From NCBI RefSeq assembly GCF_045062605.1, contig NZ_JBJGDW010000010.1, forward strand, positions 1 through 64,000: 64,000 nt of DNA, read 5' to 3'. A program made the position numbers and the translations under genes. Positions 40,189 to 49,891 of the stretch are shown one piece after another. Numbering within the stretch: position 1 is the first letter of the stretch; each line of letters begins with the position of its first letter. The DNA comes from Deinococcus sp045062605. Its GTDB lineage: Bacteria > Deinococcota > Deinococci > Deinococcales > Deinococcaceae. The notes under the pieces were generated by a model. The model saw only the letters and a program-made list of their open reading frames with translations. It was not told the origin of the DNA and did not search any database.

Positions 40189-41457
40189 TCACGGCTCAAT
40201 TTGGGTGACTGGGTCAAGGCCGACTAGCAGTTTTCCCTGAGAGGTCATGCTGACCTGGGCGCTGTCGGAGACGGGCTGGAAGCCCTCGTCGCCGTATGTA
40301 CGGTCCGGGCTGCCGTTCATGCCCAGGCGGGCCAGGACTGGCTTGACCTGATCTTGCCCGGAGGCGTCGGGGGCAACCTGCGCGCAGCCGCCCAGCGCCG
40401 CCCCATTGCCCGGCAGCAGGGCCAGCGAGACCCCGGAAATTCCAGTCTTTGCGCCGCCGCTGCCCGGCGCATTGCCGTCTGGCAGAACGCGCAGGGCGCT
40501 GGCGTTCTCGTAGGCCCAGGCGGGATCGCTCTGGCCCGTGGGCAGCAAGCGCGCCGCAGTACAGATTCCGCTGCTTAGATATCCGGCAGCCAGCACCCGG
40601 CCCGAGGCATCCACGGCCAGATCGCTGGGCCGGGTGGCGGCAAATCGGTCCTGCCGCACCGTCGCCACGCCCTGATCCCCAAAGGCGGAATCCAGCGCGC
40701 CGTCAGCGGTCAGGCGCGCCACCACCCAGCGGCTATAGGTGCCGCCTTCAAACGACAGCGCCGTGCCGCCCACCAGTGCGCCGCCGCCGGCCAGGGGCCA
40801 CAGGCTGTACGCCGAGGCCGAGGCGTCGACAGCCGTGGCCACCTGCCCGCCCACGCCGAAACTGGGATCCGGCTGTCCATTCGGCAGCAGGCGCGTCAGC
40901 ACCAGTGTGGAGGCTGGGGCAGCCGGGTCCGCCGACAGTTCGCGGCTGCCGCCTGCCACCAGCACGCGTCCGTCCGGCAGGGCGGCCAGCGCCTGCGGTG
41001 CGGCGGGCAACCCGGTCATGACCCGGCCAGTTTGCCCGAAGGCGGAATCCATTTGTCCGTCCGGCAGCAACCGCAGCACTTCGCGCCCGCCCAGCGCCAG
41101 CAGCTTGCCATCGGCCTGCACGGTCAGCCGCAGAACGTCCGTGCCCGTCTGGGCCGTGCGGAGCAGCCGGACCTCGCCCGACACACCGAAACCGGGATCG
41201 GGCTGGCCGTCCACGCCGTACCGCGCAAAGACGTAATTCGCCCCGCTGACGCCAAGGACCACGATGCGGCCATCGGCCTGCGCCGCCGTATCGTACGCCG
41301 CGAAAGCGGAGCGGATGGACTGTTGCGCCTGGGGGGCCTGCTGGGCCTGGTCCGGTTTCGCGGCCTGCGCCCCACCGGGGGGCAACGACGAGCAGCCGCT
41401 CAGAGCCAGCACGGCAGAAAGCAGGGTCAATCTCGCGGCGGTGTGTGTTTTCTTCAC
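40189..41457 (-). CDS. Exported delta-60 repeat lipoprotein
   Basis: A 422-residue lipoprotein (lipobox LSGC, Cys22). The body is a beta-propeller of delta-60 repeats, each with a GxxDxSFGxxG turn (PDPGFGVSGE, MDSAFGQTGR, PDPSFGVGGQ, LDSAFGDQGV, PDRTYGDEGF) and an ADGKLLALGG-type strand. Delta-60 repeats occur in secreted proteins of soil bacteria; their ligands are mostly unknown. GTG 41457 is chosen because the signal peptide MKKTHTAARLTLLSAVLALS begins there and GAGGT lies upstream. An upstream extension would add residues before the signal peptide. Confidence 0.82.
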   Translation of the reverse strand: MKKTHTAARLTLLSAVLALSGCSSLPPGGAQAAKPDQAQQAPQAQQSIRSAFAAYDTAAQADGRIVVLGVSGANYVFARYGVDGQPDPGFGVSGEVRLLRTAQTGTDVLRLTVQADGKLLALGGREVLRLLPDGQMDSAFGQTGRVMTGLPAAPQALAALPDGRVLVAGGSRELSADPAAPASTLVLTRLLPNGQPDPSFGVGGQVATAVDASASAYSLWPLAGGGALVGGTALSFEGGTYSRWVVARLTADGALDSAFGDQGVATVRQDRFAATRPSDLAVDASGRVLAAGYLSSGICTAARLLPTGQSDPAWAYENASALRVLPDGNAPGSGGAKTGISGVSLALLPGNGAALGGCAQVAPDASGQDQVKPVLARLGMNGSPDRTYGDEGFQPVSDSAQVSMTSQGKLLVGLDPVTQIEP

Positions 41458-41661
41458 TGGTGTCAACCTCGTCTTCTGGTGTTCTGTTTCCGGGGATCCG
41501 GCGCACTGGAAAAAGCTCACACGGCCTCTTTTCCCAGGCACCCGTCCCTTAAGGTCAGGCTTTGTGACCAGATGGTGACGCAGGGAGCGATACAGCAACG
41601 TTAACGGCAGAAGACATGGGGACCACCAGCCGCTCAACATTCACGGACCATAAAGGCACTC

Positions 41662-42717
41662 TCAGCGGGGGCTGGCGGGCAAAGACCACAGCAGCACGCG
41701 GCGGTCCCGGCCCCCGGCGGCGGCGGCAGTCTTGCCGTCCGGGCTGAAGGCCAGCGCCTTCACGCCGTCACCAAACTGGCCCAGGGTGGCCATGTGCGCG
41801 CCGCCCTCTACGTTCCACACCCGCGCCCGTCCGTCCTGCGCGCCGGTCAGCAGGTGCTGGCCATCCGGCGAGAAGGCCACAGCTTCCACCGGGCCGCCTT
41901 CGGCGCGCAATTCGCGTTGCAGGTGTCCATCCTGAACAGTCCACAGCCGCGCCGTGCTGTCCAGACTGCCACTGGCCAGCGTCGTACCATCCGGGCTGAA
42001 GACCAGGGCGCTCACGTAGTCCTGATGGCTGCCCAGTGTGCCGCCCAGTGTCAGCAGCGGCAAGCGCCCGGCCACATCCCACAGCCGCACGGTGCGGTCC
42101 CGGCTGCCGCTGGCCAGGGTGCGGCCATCCGGGGCGAAGGCCAGCGCCGTCACCACGTCGCCGTGCCCCCGCAGGCTGCCCTGCACCCGCCCGCTGCCGA
42201 GGTCCCAGAGTTTAACGCTGTTGGCCGCGCTTGCCTGGGCGCTGTTGTCGCCGCCCGCCGTTGCCAGCATCAACCCACCGGGGCTAAAGGCCAGCGCCGT
42301 GACGTAATAAGTCTCCGGGTTCAGCGTGAGCAGCAGCGCACGGCTGCGCGCATCCCACACCCGCACGCGCCCGTCCCCGCTGATGGCCGCCAGTCTGCTG
42401 CCGTCCGGACTGAAGGCCAGCGCCGTCACCGCTCCCGGCTGGCGCAGGCTGGAGCCGCGTCCCGACTGGCCTCCTACAGGCCACCACTGGATCAGTCCCT
42501 CGCCGCCCCCCGTGACCAGCCAGTGGCCGTCCGGGCTGAAAGCCAGCGCGCCGGCATACACGGCGCTGACGGCCAGGGTGCGGCTGGGAGATAACTGCGT
42601 GACCCGGTTCTGGACCGTCTGTCTCACCAGCGTCTGAGCGTGGATGGAAGCGGCGGACGTAGGCAACAGGCTGGGACCGCACAGCAGGGCCAGGATCAAC
42701 AGGGCAGGACGGTTCAT
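41662..42717 (-). CDS. Exported seven-repeat WD40 protein
   Basis: A 351-residue protein with signal peptide (LLILALLCGPSLLPTSA). Seven WD40 repeats follow, each with ALAFSPDG near its start and a VRVWD- or VKLWD-like end (VRVWD, VKLWD, VRLWD, ARLWT, ARVWN, VLLWS, and LIQWW in the first). Seven repeats close a full propeller, a platform for protein or polysaccharide binding. Exported WD40 proteins are uncommon. GGAGGT lies five bases before ATG 42717. Confidence 0.86.
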   Translation of the reverse strand: MNRPALLILALLCGPSLLPTSAASIHAQTLVRQTVQNRVTQLSPSRTLAVSAVYAGALAFSPDGHWLVTGGGEGLIQWWPVGGQSGRGSSLRQPGAVTALAFSPDGSRLAAISGDGRVRVWDARSRALLLTLNPETYYVTALAFSPGGLMLATAGGDNSAQASAANSVKLWDLGSGRVQGSLRGHGDVVTALAFAPDGRTLASGSRDRTVRLWDVAGRLPLLTLGGTLGSHQDYVSALVFSPDGTTLASGSLDSTARLWTVQDGHLQRELRAEGGPVEAVAFSPDGQHLLTGAQDGRARVWNVEGGAHMATLGQFGDGVKALAFSPDGKTAAAAGGRDRRVLLWSLPASPR

Positions 42718-42765
42718 ATGGACCTCCGAGGCAGCTTCTGGAAAAACAATGGGGAATAGAAAAGG

Positions 42766-42805
42766 GGCGCGGAAGGCCGGAGATGAACCGGACCTCCACG
42801 CGCCG
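42766..42805 (-). terminator. Possible hairpin between the WD40 and dehydrogenase genes
   Basis: GGCGCG...CGCGCC with an inner CCGG...CCGG pair can form a stem, but there is no T-run. Confidence 0.3.
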
Positions 42806-42862
42806 CCGTGAGGACAGACTGGGTGGGAAGGGAGATCTACAATGGACTGTGTCTGAAGCGGC

Positions 42863-45142
42863 TTATTTTGGCCTGACCAGCGTGATGGCACCATTGCCGT
42901 TGGTTTCGTCAAGCTGGGCCACATACAGGTTGCCGTTGCTGCGGTCCTCGGTCAGGTCTAGTGGACTGGGGTTGAAGTTGGTCAGCCCCGGCACGTTGTT
43001 CAGCGTTTCACTGGTCACGATGTTCCCGTCCGGGCCAGGTTTGAGGACGATGATGTTCTTGCCCACGCTGTACTGCACCACCAGAAGGCGGTTTTTCAGC
43101 AGCGAGTTGCCGGGCATTGAGTATTCCTCGATCACGCCGTCAGCCGAGGCATGCTCACCGAAATCGTAGGCGACACCGCCCCAGTTGGGATCGGGCAGTG
43201 TGCCCACCGGGTAATCAATGACCTCAGCGGGGTCTGTACCTGCCGTGGGGTTGCCGCCGTTCAGCACCCATTCGCAGCGTTCCGGGTTGGGATGCCCGTA
43301 ATATTTGCCCTGTTTAACCTGGAACAGGAAATCTTTCTGCGTGCCCATGCCGTCCTTGCCCTGAACCACCGGACCGCTGTAGCCGCCGTCTGGCCGATTG
43401 GCGCAGTTGGCGGGCAACGGGCTGGGTACGGTGGGGGTGTTGCCGCCTGCTGCCCCACCGTTGGCCGGGACATACAGGTTGCCGTTGGTGTGCCACACCA
43501 TATCGTAGGCGTTGCGGATGCCGGTGGCGTACAGCGTGACGGGCGCGCCAGGAGCGTAGGGGTTGTAGGTGCCGCCCTCGGAGGTCTGGACGTTCACGGG
43601 CGATCCGGGCGTGATCTTGTTCAGGTCCACGCGCAGCAGCGCGCCCGTCAGCAGCTTTTCAGGGCGGAAGCCCCACTGGCTGTCGGCCTTGCCGGTAGAG
43701 CTGTCGCTGCCCTGCAAGACATATAACGCGCCTGGCTCGCCCGGCTTAAAGGAGATCGAGTTGGTCATGTGGTCGCGCACCGACCTGGGCAGGCCCACCA
43801 CGTAGTCCTTCACGTCTTCCAGATTCGGGCCGCTCAGGCGGGTGATCTTGCCCGTCCACTCCGGCGCTGGCTTGCCCACGTAGACCACGTTGTTGGTCAC
43901 CCACAACACCAGCTTGTCCGGCGTGCTGGATGGATCGAACTTCAGACCGATGATGGTGCGGGGGCCGCCTTCTGCCTTCGGAACCGAGTTGAGGATCTGC
44001 GGCGTGCCCAGCGTCCCGTCCACACCCATGCCGAAGCGCAGGATTTCACCGGTCAGCGTTGCGGCGTACAGCTTGTTGTCCGGGCCGATCTCCACGGAGG
44101 TGTAGGCATAGTTGCTGGGCGCAGCGGCCTGTCTGATCTGCTCGAAGGCCGCCGGACCGCCCACAGACCCTGCTGGCCCCGTGACGAAGCTGGTGCGGAA
44201 GGGCAGGAAATTGTTGCCCGACTGGTCCTTCAGGGCCGAGGTGACGGTAAAGGTGTAGGCCGTGAAGGGCTGAAGCGCCGCGTTGGGCTTGAGAACCACC
44301 ACATCGCCCCCGCCCGAGGTATTGACGATGGCCGGAACCACCTGGCCGCCTGGACCCGTCAGCGAGACGGCCTGCGCCAATGTGCCCGAGTCGATGGACT
44401 GGGCGGGCAGGTTCAGATCGGCGGTCACGCCCCCGTTGACATCCACGTTCACCTGACCGTTCTCCGGCTTGCTGTCGCGCACGCTGGGCAGGTTGCCGGG
44501 CGCGATGATCACGTAGTTGATCTTGGTGTTGGTGCCGCCGATGGCGTCGATGGTCAGCTTGCCGTCCGTGACCGGCACGCGCAGGGTCACGGAGCGGAAC
44601 TTGTTGGTGGCAGCGGGCATGTAGGGCGCAATGGCCTTTTCGCCCTCAATGTTCAGGGCGTGCGTGCTGTCCAGCGAATTGCTGGCGTCACCCGTGCTGA
44701 CGGTCACGGTGTAGGTGCCGTTGGCAACCTTGTATTCCCAGGCGGCAGGGGTGCGCTCGGCGGGGCCACTGACGTTAGAGTCGTACTGCATGTGGATGAA
44801 GGTATTCAGGCGCGCTTCCACGCCTGCCAGGGCGCGGTCACGGGCGTTGGCAGTGACATCCAGAGGTGTATGTGCGGCGGCCTGCGTGACCCAGCCGTAG
44901 CCGCGCGTGTCGTTGTAGGCCATGCCCGTGTCGGCGGTGTACCCCGCAGGCGCAGTGGACGTGGCGGGCTGGAAATTGATCTGCTTGACGCTGACGGGAA
45001 CTTCAGGCGGGGTGGTGGTGGGCGGGGTGATGGTGGGCGGCGTGGGACCAGGGTTGCAGGCGGCCAGAAGGCCAGTGAGGACAAGGCCCAGCAAGGGCAG
45101 GCGGGACGGGGACAGCATCGGACGGGCAGAGGTTTGGGACAT
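42863..45142 (-). CDS. PQQ-type sugar dehydrogenase-like lipoprotein with malectin-like and Ig-like domains
   Basis: A 759-residue lipoprotein with lipobox LLAAC (Cys29) and a Pro/Thr linker. A malectin-like carbohydrate-binding domain (about 50-215) opens INFQPATSTAPAGYTADTGMAY and ends KINYVIIAPG. A Big_5/Ig-like domain (about 220-325) starts PENGQVNVDVNGGVTADLNL. A glucose/sorbosone dehydrogenase-like propeller (about 345-759) has VEIGPDNKLYAATLTGEILR, TGIRNAYDMVWHTNGNLY and GPVVQGKDGMG. PQQ-dependent oxidation of a sugar is possible, but cofactor residues cannot be checked here. ATG 45142 is chosen because the signal peptide begins near it; AAGGAA lies upstream. Confidence 0.82.
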   Translation of the reverse strand: MSQTSARPMLSPSRLPLLGLVLTGLLAACNPGPTPPTITPPTTTPPEVPVSVKQINFQPATSTAPAGYTADTGMAYNDTRGYGWVTQAAAHTPLDVTANARDRALAGVEARLNTFIHMQYDSNVSGPAERTPAAWEYKVANGTYTVTVSTGDASNSLDSTHALNIEGEKAIAPYMPAATNKFRSVTLRVPVTDGKLTIDAIGGTNTKINYVIIAPGNLPSVRDSKPENGQVNVDVNGGVTADLNLPAQSIDSGTLAQAVSLTGPGGQVVPAIVNTSGGGDVVVLKPNAALQPFTAYTFTVTSALKDQSGNNFLPFRTSFVTGPAGSVGGPAAFEQIRQAAAPSNYAYTSVEIGPDNKLYAATLTGEILRFGMGVDGTLGTPQILNSVPKAEGGPRTIIGLKFDPSSTPDKLVLWVTNNVVYVGKPAPEWTGKITRLSGPNLEDVKDYVVGLPRSVRDHMTNSISFKPGEPGALYVLQGSDSSTGKADSQWGFRPEKLLTGALLRVDLNKITPGSPVNVQTSEGGTYNPYAPGAPVTLYATGIRNAYDMVWHTNGNLYVPANGGAAGGNTPTVPSPLPANCANRPDGGYSGPVVQGKDGMGTQKDFLFQVKQGKYYGHPNPERCEWVLNGGNPTAGTDPAEVIDYPVGTLPDPNWGGVAYDFGEHASADGVIEEYSMPGNSLLKNRLLVVQYSVGKNIIVLKPGPDGNIVTSETLNNVPGLTNFNPSPLDLTEDRSNGNLYVAQLDETNGNGAITLVRPK

Positions 45143-45857
45143 CACAGGCAGGTTCCTTTTATCGTATCGGGGATATTCGGGACGGATTTGTTGCTCTGGC
45201 GGGGCTGCGCCGAACTGCAAGGCCACCGGCGCGGCAACAGCGAGACAGGCAAGATTAGTCTGCAGAACGTTAACCCATCGCAAATGGCATTGACGCTGAA
45301 GTGGGCGTTACCATGCATGTTTTTCTCATCTGGCAGGCGATAGGAACGTGGGGTTACTCGGGCAGCTCCCGAAGCTGGATCGACGGGTCAAAAAGCGGTG
45401 GCAACGGCAGAAACACCCTCCACTGGCCTTTTATAGATTCTTGTTATCGTGCTGTCGCCGCGCTCTTCCCTGCACTGGTCCCCCTGACACACGGCTGTTT
45501 CCAGTCCCCTATGGACTCCGGTTAAAAGTGTTGAAAACATCTGGAAATCCGAGCAGGGCGAGAATAGAGAACGATGGGTTGCGGGCATGAAGTGCAGAGA
45601 TCGGAGCCGTCCCGATCTTTACAAGAAGCAAACGGAAGCCGTATTAGGAAACCGCTCTCCTCGGCCCAGTCCCTCACAAATGACCCTTCGTTCCCTCCGT
45701 GTCCAGTCGTTCGATGCGCGTGCCCTGGCCCCCTGACAGTCGGCCAGGCTGGTCCCTGCTACCGAACCACGACGTCTATCAGGACAGGCAGGGGCGGCCC
45801 GACAATCAGAAGCCGTATGACGCCGCGCATCCCCCGGGCCATGCCATGCTGTTTCGC
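45143..45857. other. Long intergenic stretch
   Basis: Apart from repeat copy 4 at 45509-45644 I see no gene. The left part should hold the minus-strand promoter of the dehydrogenase gene. The right part, after the repeat, holds the leader of the ferredoxin gene. Open frames here are short and lack starts with ribosome binding sites. Confidence 0.5.
45509..45644 (+). repeat. Dispersed ~136 bp repeat, copy 4 (subfamily A, degraded)
   Basis: It begins ATGGACTCCGGTTA and ends AACGGAAGCCGTAT in the same orientation as copy 1. It shares GTGTTGAAAACA and GATCGGAGC, with more substitutions than the other copies. Confidence 0.7.
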
Positions 45858-46268
45858 ATGACACAGAACATTTCTCAGAGCGTCACGGTGCAGGTAGTCA
45901 CGATACAGGTAGAAGGCTTCCCGGACATCACGGCGCGTACTGGTGAACGGCTGGTGCTGGCGCTGGAGCGCGGCGGCGTGGACATACTGCACCGCTGCGG
46001 CGGCGTGGCCAGATGCACCACCTGCCGCGTGACTTTTCAAGACGGCGAACCCGACGCCATGACCCTGGCGGAGTACGACAAGCTGACGGAAAAAGACCTG
46101 CTGGGGCAGGCCCGGCTGTCCTGTCAGATCGAGTGTGCGCCGGGCATGCGCATGACACCGCTGCAAACGGCAGCCAGCACAGGCCTGGAACCCGGCAAGG
46201 CCCCCGCCGAGGCCATCGAGCCAGACCCCCAGTGGACCACCCGCCCCGGCGCGTCCACCGAGGGCTAG
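45858..46268 (+). CDS. Plant-type 2Fe-2S ferredoxin
   Basis: A 136-residue protein. Cys47, Cys53, Cys56 (CGGVARCTTC) and Cys89 (RLSCQIEC) form the C-x5-C-x2-C-xn-C pattern that binds a 2Fe-2S cluster in a beta-grasp fold. An extra 35-residue C-terminal tail ends polar. The ferredoxin is a soluble electron carrier. ATG 45858 is preferred over 45846; it lies seven bases after CATGCT, a weak -10-like box. It is convergent with an FAD monooxygenase, sharing CTAG as both stops. Electron transfer between the two is not implied because that monooxygenase type takes electrons from NAD(P)H directly. Confidence 0.87.
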   Translation: MTQNISQSVTVQVVTIQVEGFPDITARTGERLVLALERGGVDILHRCGGVARCTTCRVTFQDGEPDAMTLAEYDKLTEKDLLGQARLSCQIECAPGMRMTPLQTAASTGLEPGKAPAEAIEPDPQWTTRPGASTEG

Positions 46269-47782
46269 GCTTTTAAAGTAGGCAGCCAGCAGTCCGCATA
46301 AGCGTCGGCGGCGCGCGGGTTGAACTGGGACGCGGCCAACCCCACATAGCCGTCCGGGCGAATCAGGTAGAAAGCGTCCTGGAGCAGCCCCACACGTTCC
46401 GCCACCGCGCTGAAAGCAAAGACATGCAGCGGTATCTCCCGCACAGTGCACCACGCCAGCAGCTCCGGCGATGGCGTGCCGTAAATATGCACCTGCCAGT
46501 TCAGCAACTGAAGCGCACCAAAGTTGCTCCCTCTTTCCGTCAGCACCCACGGCAGGCGGTCCCCACCCCGCACCTGGCCCGCGCTCCCGACGCTCAGTGG
46601 GCTGTGCGGGTAGTGGATCAGGAGTTGCGAGAGCCGCAGAAAAGCCAGACGGCGAACGGCTGCCGGACGGGTCAAGATGCCCAGCACCGCTGGAATCACG
46701 CGTGTGCGGACTGTGCGGGCCAGCGGCGAGGGGTCCACCACGCCGCTGAAAACACGGTCTGTGGTGTTCACCAGCGAAACCGCGAAGGGCCGCCGCTCCG
46801 GTCCGTAGGTGGCGAGAAGTTCGGGGGCCGCTCCGCGCAACGCCTGCGCCAGTTTCCAGGCCAGATTGGCCGCGTCCCCCAAACCCGTGTTCATGCCCTG
46901 CCCGCCCACCGGACTGTGGACATGGGCGGCGTCTCCCAGCAAAAAGGTCCGCCCCACCTGAAACTGCTCGGCCACCCGGTGATGTACGTGGTAGCTGGAA
47001 AACCAGTGTACAGCCAAGATCTGGGCGACGCGCTGCGAGTTGATCTGTGGGCGCACCGTCTCGAAAGTGACCTCCTTGACCGCTCCCGCTGGCACCTGAC
47101 CCACGACGCGCCAGTGGTCTTTTCCCGGCATCGGGAAGAAGGCCAGGAACTGATCGTCGTCCAGCGAGACGTTGACCCGGTCCTGGCTCAGCAGGCCACG
47201 GGCGGTCACGTCAGCGACGTAGAAACGCTGCGGGTAAGTGCCCCCGGACAGGGAGACGCCCAGGCGATGACGTACCACGCTGCCTGCGCCGTCGCACCCG
47301 GCGAGGTAAGCGGCCCACACGGTTTTAAAGTGTCCGTCCCGTTCCAGGGTGGCCGTGACCCCATCCGCATCCTGTCTCAGATCGGTTAACTCGGTCTGCC
47401 ACTCCACCGCGCCGCCCAGCGCCGTCAGGTGCGCGAGCAGCAGCGCCTCATTCTGGTCCTGGGTCAGGATGAACAGGCCGGGATGGGGGGTCAGCCCCGC
47501 CCCCGCGCCGCGCAGATCGACGCCTGCCCGCGCCCGGCCTCCGGTCCACAGGCGCAATCCCGTGGCATGTCGGCCCCTTGCCAGCGCCTCCCTGCCCAGC
47601 CCAAGCTGATCGTAAAATTCCAACGTCCGGGCCTGCACCGCGATAGCGCGGCTCTCGGTGGTGGGGCCGGATTTGGGATCGACGATCCGCACCCGCACCT
47701 CCAGCCGGGTCAGCCACAGCGCCAGCAATAGCCCGGTGGGGCCAGCCCCCGCGATCAGCACTTCCGTGGTCTGGGTGGTCAT
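46265..47782 (-). CDS. FAD-dependent aromatic monooxygenase (PheA/TfdB-like)
   Basis: A 505-residue flavoprotein hydroxylase. The FAD-binding Rossmann motif is VLIAGAGPTGLLLALWLTR, the DG motif near 160 is LAGCDGAGSVVRHRLG, and the GD motif is LLGDAAHVHSPVGGQGMNTGLGDAANLAWKLA. The C-terminal thioredoxin-like domain of phenol hydroxylases is present in shortened form. Such enzymes hydroxylate phenols or polyketides with NAD(P)H and oxygen. The substrate is unknown. A strong AAGGAGG lies just upstream of the ATG. A repeat copy lies in its promoter region. Confidence 0.88.
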   Translation of the reverse strand: MTTQTTEVLIAGAGPTGLLLALWLTRLEVRVRIVDPKSGPTTESRAIAVQARTLEFYDQLGLGREALARGRHATGLRLWTGGRARAGVDLRGAGAGLTPHPGLFILTQDQNEALLLAHLTALGGAVEWQTELTDLRQDADGVTATLERDGHFKTVWAAYLAGCDGAGSVVRHRLGVSLSGGTYPQRFYVADVTARGLLSQDRVNVSLDDDQFLAFFPMPGKDHWRVVGQVPAGAVKEVTFETVRPQINSQRVAQILAVHWFSSYHVHHRVAEQFQVGRTFLLGDAAHVHSPVGGQGMNTGLGDAANLAWKLAQALRGAAPELLATYGPERRPFAVSLVNTTDRVFSGVVDPSPLARTVRTRVIPAVLGILTRPAAVRRLAFLRLSQLLIHYPHSPLSVGSAGQVRGGDRLPWVLTERGSNFGALQLLNWQVHIYGTPSPELLAWCTVREIPLHVFAFSAVAERVGLLQDAFYLIRPDGYVGLAASQFNPRAADAYADCWLPTLKA

Positions 47783-47806
47783 CCAGTCCTCCTTCTGGAA
47801 CTTTTT

Positions 47807-47942
47807 ATACGGATTCCGTCTGTTTCGTTAACAAACTGGGAAAACGCCAGTTTGCCAACTCCACGCCCTGAACCCGTTCTTCTCATTCTCGCTCCTCACT
47901 GATGTTCATCGTTTCTGCAAACGATTCAATCGAAGTCTGTAT
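47807..47942 (-). repeat. Dispersed ~136 bp repeat, copy 5 (subfamily B)
   Basis: It begins ATACGGATTCCGTCTG and ends AATCGAAGTCTGTAT. It matches copy 2 in GTTTCGTTAACAA and in ACGATTCAATCG. It lies between the monooxygenase start and the end of the TPR/BTAD regulator gene. Confidence 0.8.
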
Positions 47943-47977
47943 TACACTGAACGGATCATCGGTGTCGGGTCATGCGC

Positions 47978-49891
47978 TCAGTTCATCTTTCTATGTCGCT
48001 CGGCCTCGAAACGGGCAATGTCCGAGGGGCTGGAAACCTGCCGCGCCACCGACAGGCGCAGGTCCTCGGTTTCGGTGTCGTTGGGATCGATGCTCAGGAT
48101 AGCGGTGGTCAGCAGCACCACCCGCCGCTCCTGTCCCCGCTCGACCTGCGAGGCCCGCAACTCTGCCCGCAGCGACCCTACCAGCGCCCGTTGAATGGTC
48201 ATACGCTGCTCCCCGGCCCACTCGCTTTCCTGGAGGCTGGGTAGGAATTCGCCCTTGTAAGCAGCGACGGCGGCAGGCAACTGACCACCCGCGACCAGTT
48301 GCAGCACCCTTTGGCTGTCCAGCGTGATGCTGGCCTTGCTGCTCAGGCGGTATTCGGGGGCCTGATGCGCGCCCTCTACCAGAACGACGTCCGCGCCCAT
48401 CGCCTCACGGATGTCGGTGACGCACTGCCGGAAATACGTGGCGGCCTTTTTTGGATCGCGGTCCGGCCACAATTGTGTCACCACGTCCTGGCGGGTGCTG
48501 CGCGGGTGCAGCGCCAGATAGGCCAGCACCGCCACGCTGCCGCGCACCCGCATGGCACAGGGAATCCCGTCGCGCAGCACCAGTTCCTGCCCCAACGTCA
48601 TGATTTCCAGGCGCATGCCGCTGGTGAACAGATCGTCGCGCATGGTCCCGCCCAGCAAGGAGGCGTCTTCCAGCGCGGCCTCCAGCAAGGGGGCAAGATT
48701 GGGTTGAAGGCGCGCGTAGGCCAGCATCTCCTCGATTTCCCGCAGGTCCGGCGCAATGGCCGCCTGCGACTGCGAGCGCGGCTGCCCCGCCAGTTCCAGC
48801 AGCGCCTCCGAGAGCAGCCCAGTGCAGCGCGGCAAATCGTTCATGCAGTAGGCGCTGAACGCCGCCAGCAACAGCGCGCGCGTGGCGTCGATCTGCGCGC
48901 CGCGCCGCAGGGCTTCCTCGCGCACTTCCAGGTGCATCCGTAGCGCCGAGGCCGTGTCGCCGCGCCGCAAGGCCATCATCGCCAGCACCACGCGCGCATA
49001 CAGCGACAGATCAGGGTTCAGGGCGCGCAGTCGGGCAATCGTGCGAACAGCCTCTGTATGCTCCCCGATCCGGCTGTAATGGTTAGCGAGGTGAGAGAGG
49101 GCGTATTCAGTAACGGTGAATTCCCGCAGCTCTTCACCTCGCCCAGCCAAATCGATCAAGCGTTCACAAAATCCCCCATAGTCGCCACTTAAAAGGGCCA
49201 CCTCAGCATACCGGGCATCCAAATTAAGAACACTATAATCATCTTTAAGAATTTGGGCGATTTCTCGCGCTCTCTTCAGGTTTTCTATTGCCTCGTCAAT
49301 ATGGCCCAGCTCTAAATTCAGGTCGATAAGAGTGAAAATAGCAGCGAGTAGTGGGCGTTTATTATCTTCCCGCTCCAAAATCGGGAGAGCAACTTTGATA
49401 AACTTCATAGCAGACGGAAAATCACCCAAATTTACGTGGGCAAATGCCAGAGTGTGTGATAGTCTTGCCGCTATTCGCTTATCTCCCAGCGAAAGGTATC
49501 CACGTCTTGCTTGCTCAATATATTTGATTCCTTCTTCGCCGCCCGACTGTAAAACGGCCACCCCATACCACCGCAAAGCACGAAATTGCAATTCACCATG
49601 TAATTGAGGCAGAAGATCGCGAAAATGATCTATAGCTCGACGACTCTCGCCCATCGCGCGCAATAAATTTCCATATTCAACTGCCGCCTCAACATTTCCC
49701 AAAGCCATAGCAGTTTCTAAAGGCTCTTCAGCAGCTCCGAATTGGCTGGTTCTAAGAAGTGAGATCCCCAGCCACCCCATTTCCTCAGCAGTCAATTCAT
49801 CGTGATTATTCAGAAGCGTTAAAACAGCTTCATAATCACCATGCTCGAAACTGATTTGAAGCTGTGCAGGACGGCTCAAACGCTTTTTCAC
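47978..49891 (-). CDS. TPR and BTAD (SARP-like) transcriptional regulator
   Basis: A 637-residue protein. Residues 1-390 are helical repeats of the TPR type (GNVEAAVEYGNLLRAMGESRRAIDHF, LELGHIDEAIENLKRAREIAQ, RIGEHTEAVRTIARLRALNPD). Residues about 425-520 form a winged-helix OmpR-like DNA-binding domain (GSVAVLAYLALHPRSTRQDVVTQLWPDRDPKKA). A BTAD helical domain follows (about 530-625). SARP-like proteins bind direct repeats near promoters. The sensor part is unusual because TPR repeats here come first. The first 260 codons are far richer in A and T than the rest. The start is GTG 49891, with GAGGA nearby. It faces a small secreted-peptide gene 23 bases away. Confidence 0.85.
   Translation of the reverse strand: MKKRLSRPAQLQISFEHGDYEAVLTLLNNHDELTAEEMGWLGISLLRTSQFGAAEEPLETAMALGNVEAAVEYGNLLRAMGESRRAIDHFRDLLPQLHGELQFRALRWYGVAVLQSGGEEGIKYIEQARRGYLSLGDKRIAARLSHTLAFAHVNLGDFPSAMKFIKVALPILEREDNKRPLLAAIFTLIDLNLELGHIDEAIENLKRAREIAQILKDDYSVLNLDARYAEVALLSGDYGGFCERLIDLAGRGEELREFTVTEYALSHLANHYSRIGEHTEAVRTIARLRALNPDLSLYARVVLAMMALRRGDTASALRMHLEVREEALRRGAQIDATRALLLAAFSAYCMNDLPRCTGLLSEALLELAGQPRSQSQAAIAPDLREIEEMLAYARLQPNLAPLLEAALEDASLLGGTMRDDLFTSGMRLEIMTLGQELVLRDGIPCAMRVRGSVAVLAYLALHPRSTRQDVVTQLWPDRDPKKAATYFRQCVTDIREAMGADVVLVEGAHQAPEYRLSSKASITLDSQRVLQLVAGGQLPAAVAAYKGEFLPSLQESEWAGEQRMTIQRALVGSLRAELRASQVERGQERRVVLLTTAILSIDPNDTETEDLRLSVARQVSSPSDIARFEAERHRKMN

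Noticed and set aside
43769..45343. 524-residue open frame on the plus strand over the dehydrogenase-like gene
   Set aside because: It is antisense to the conserved lipoprotein and has no recognisable family, start signal or codon bias.
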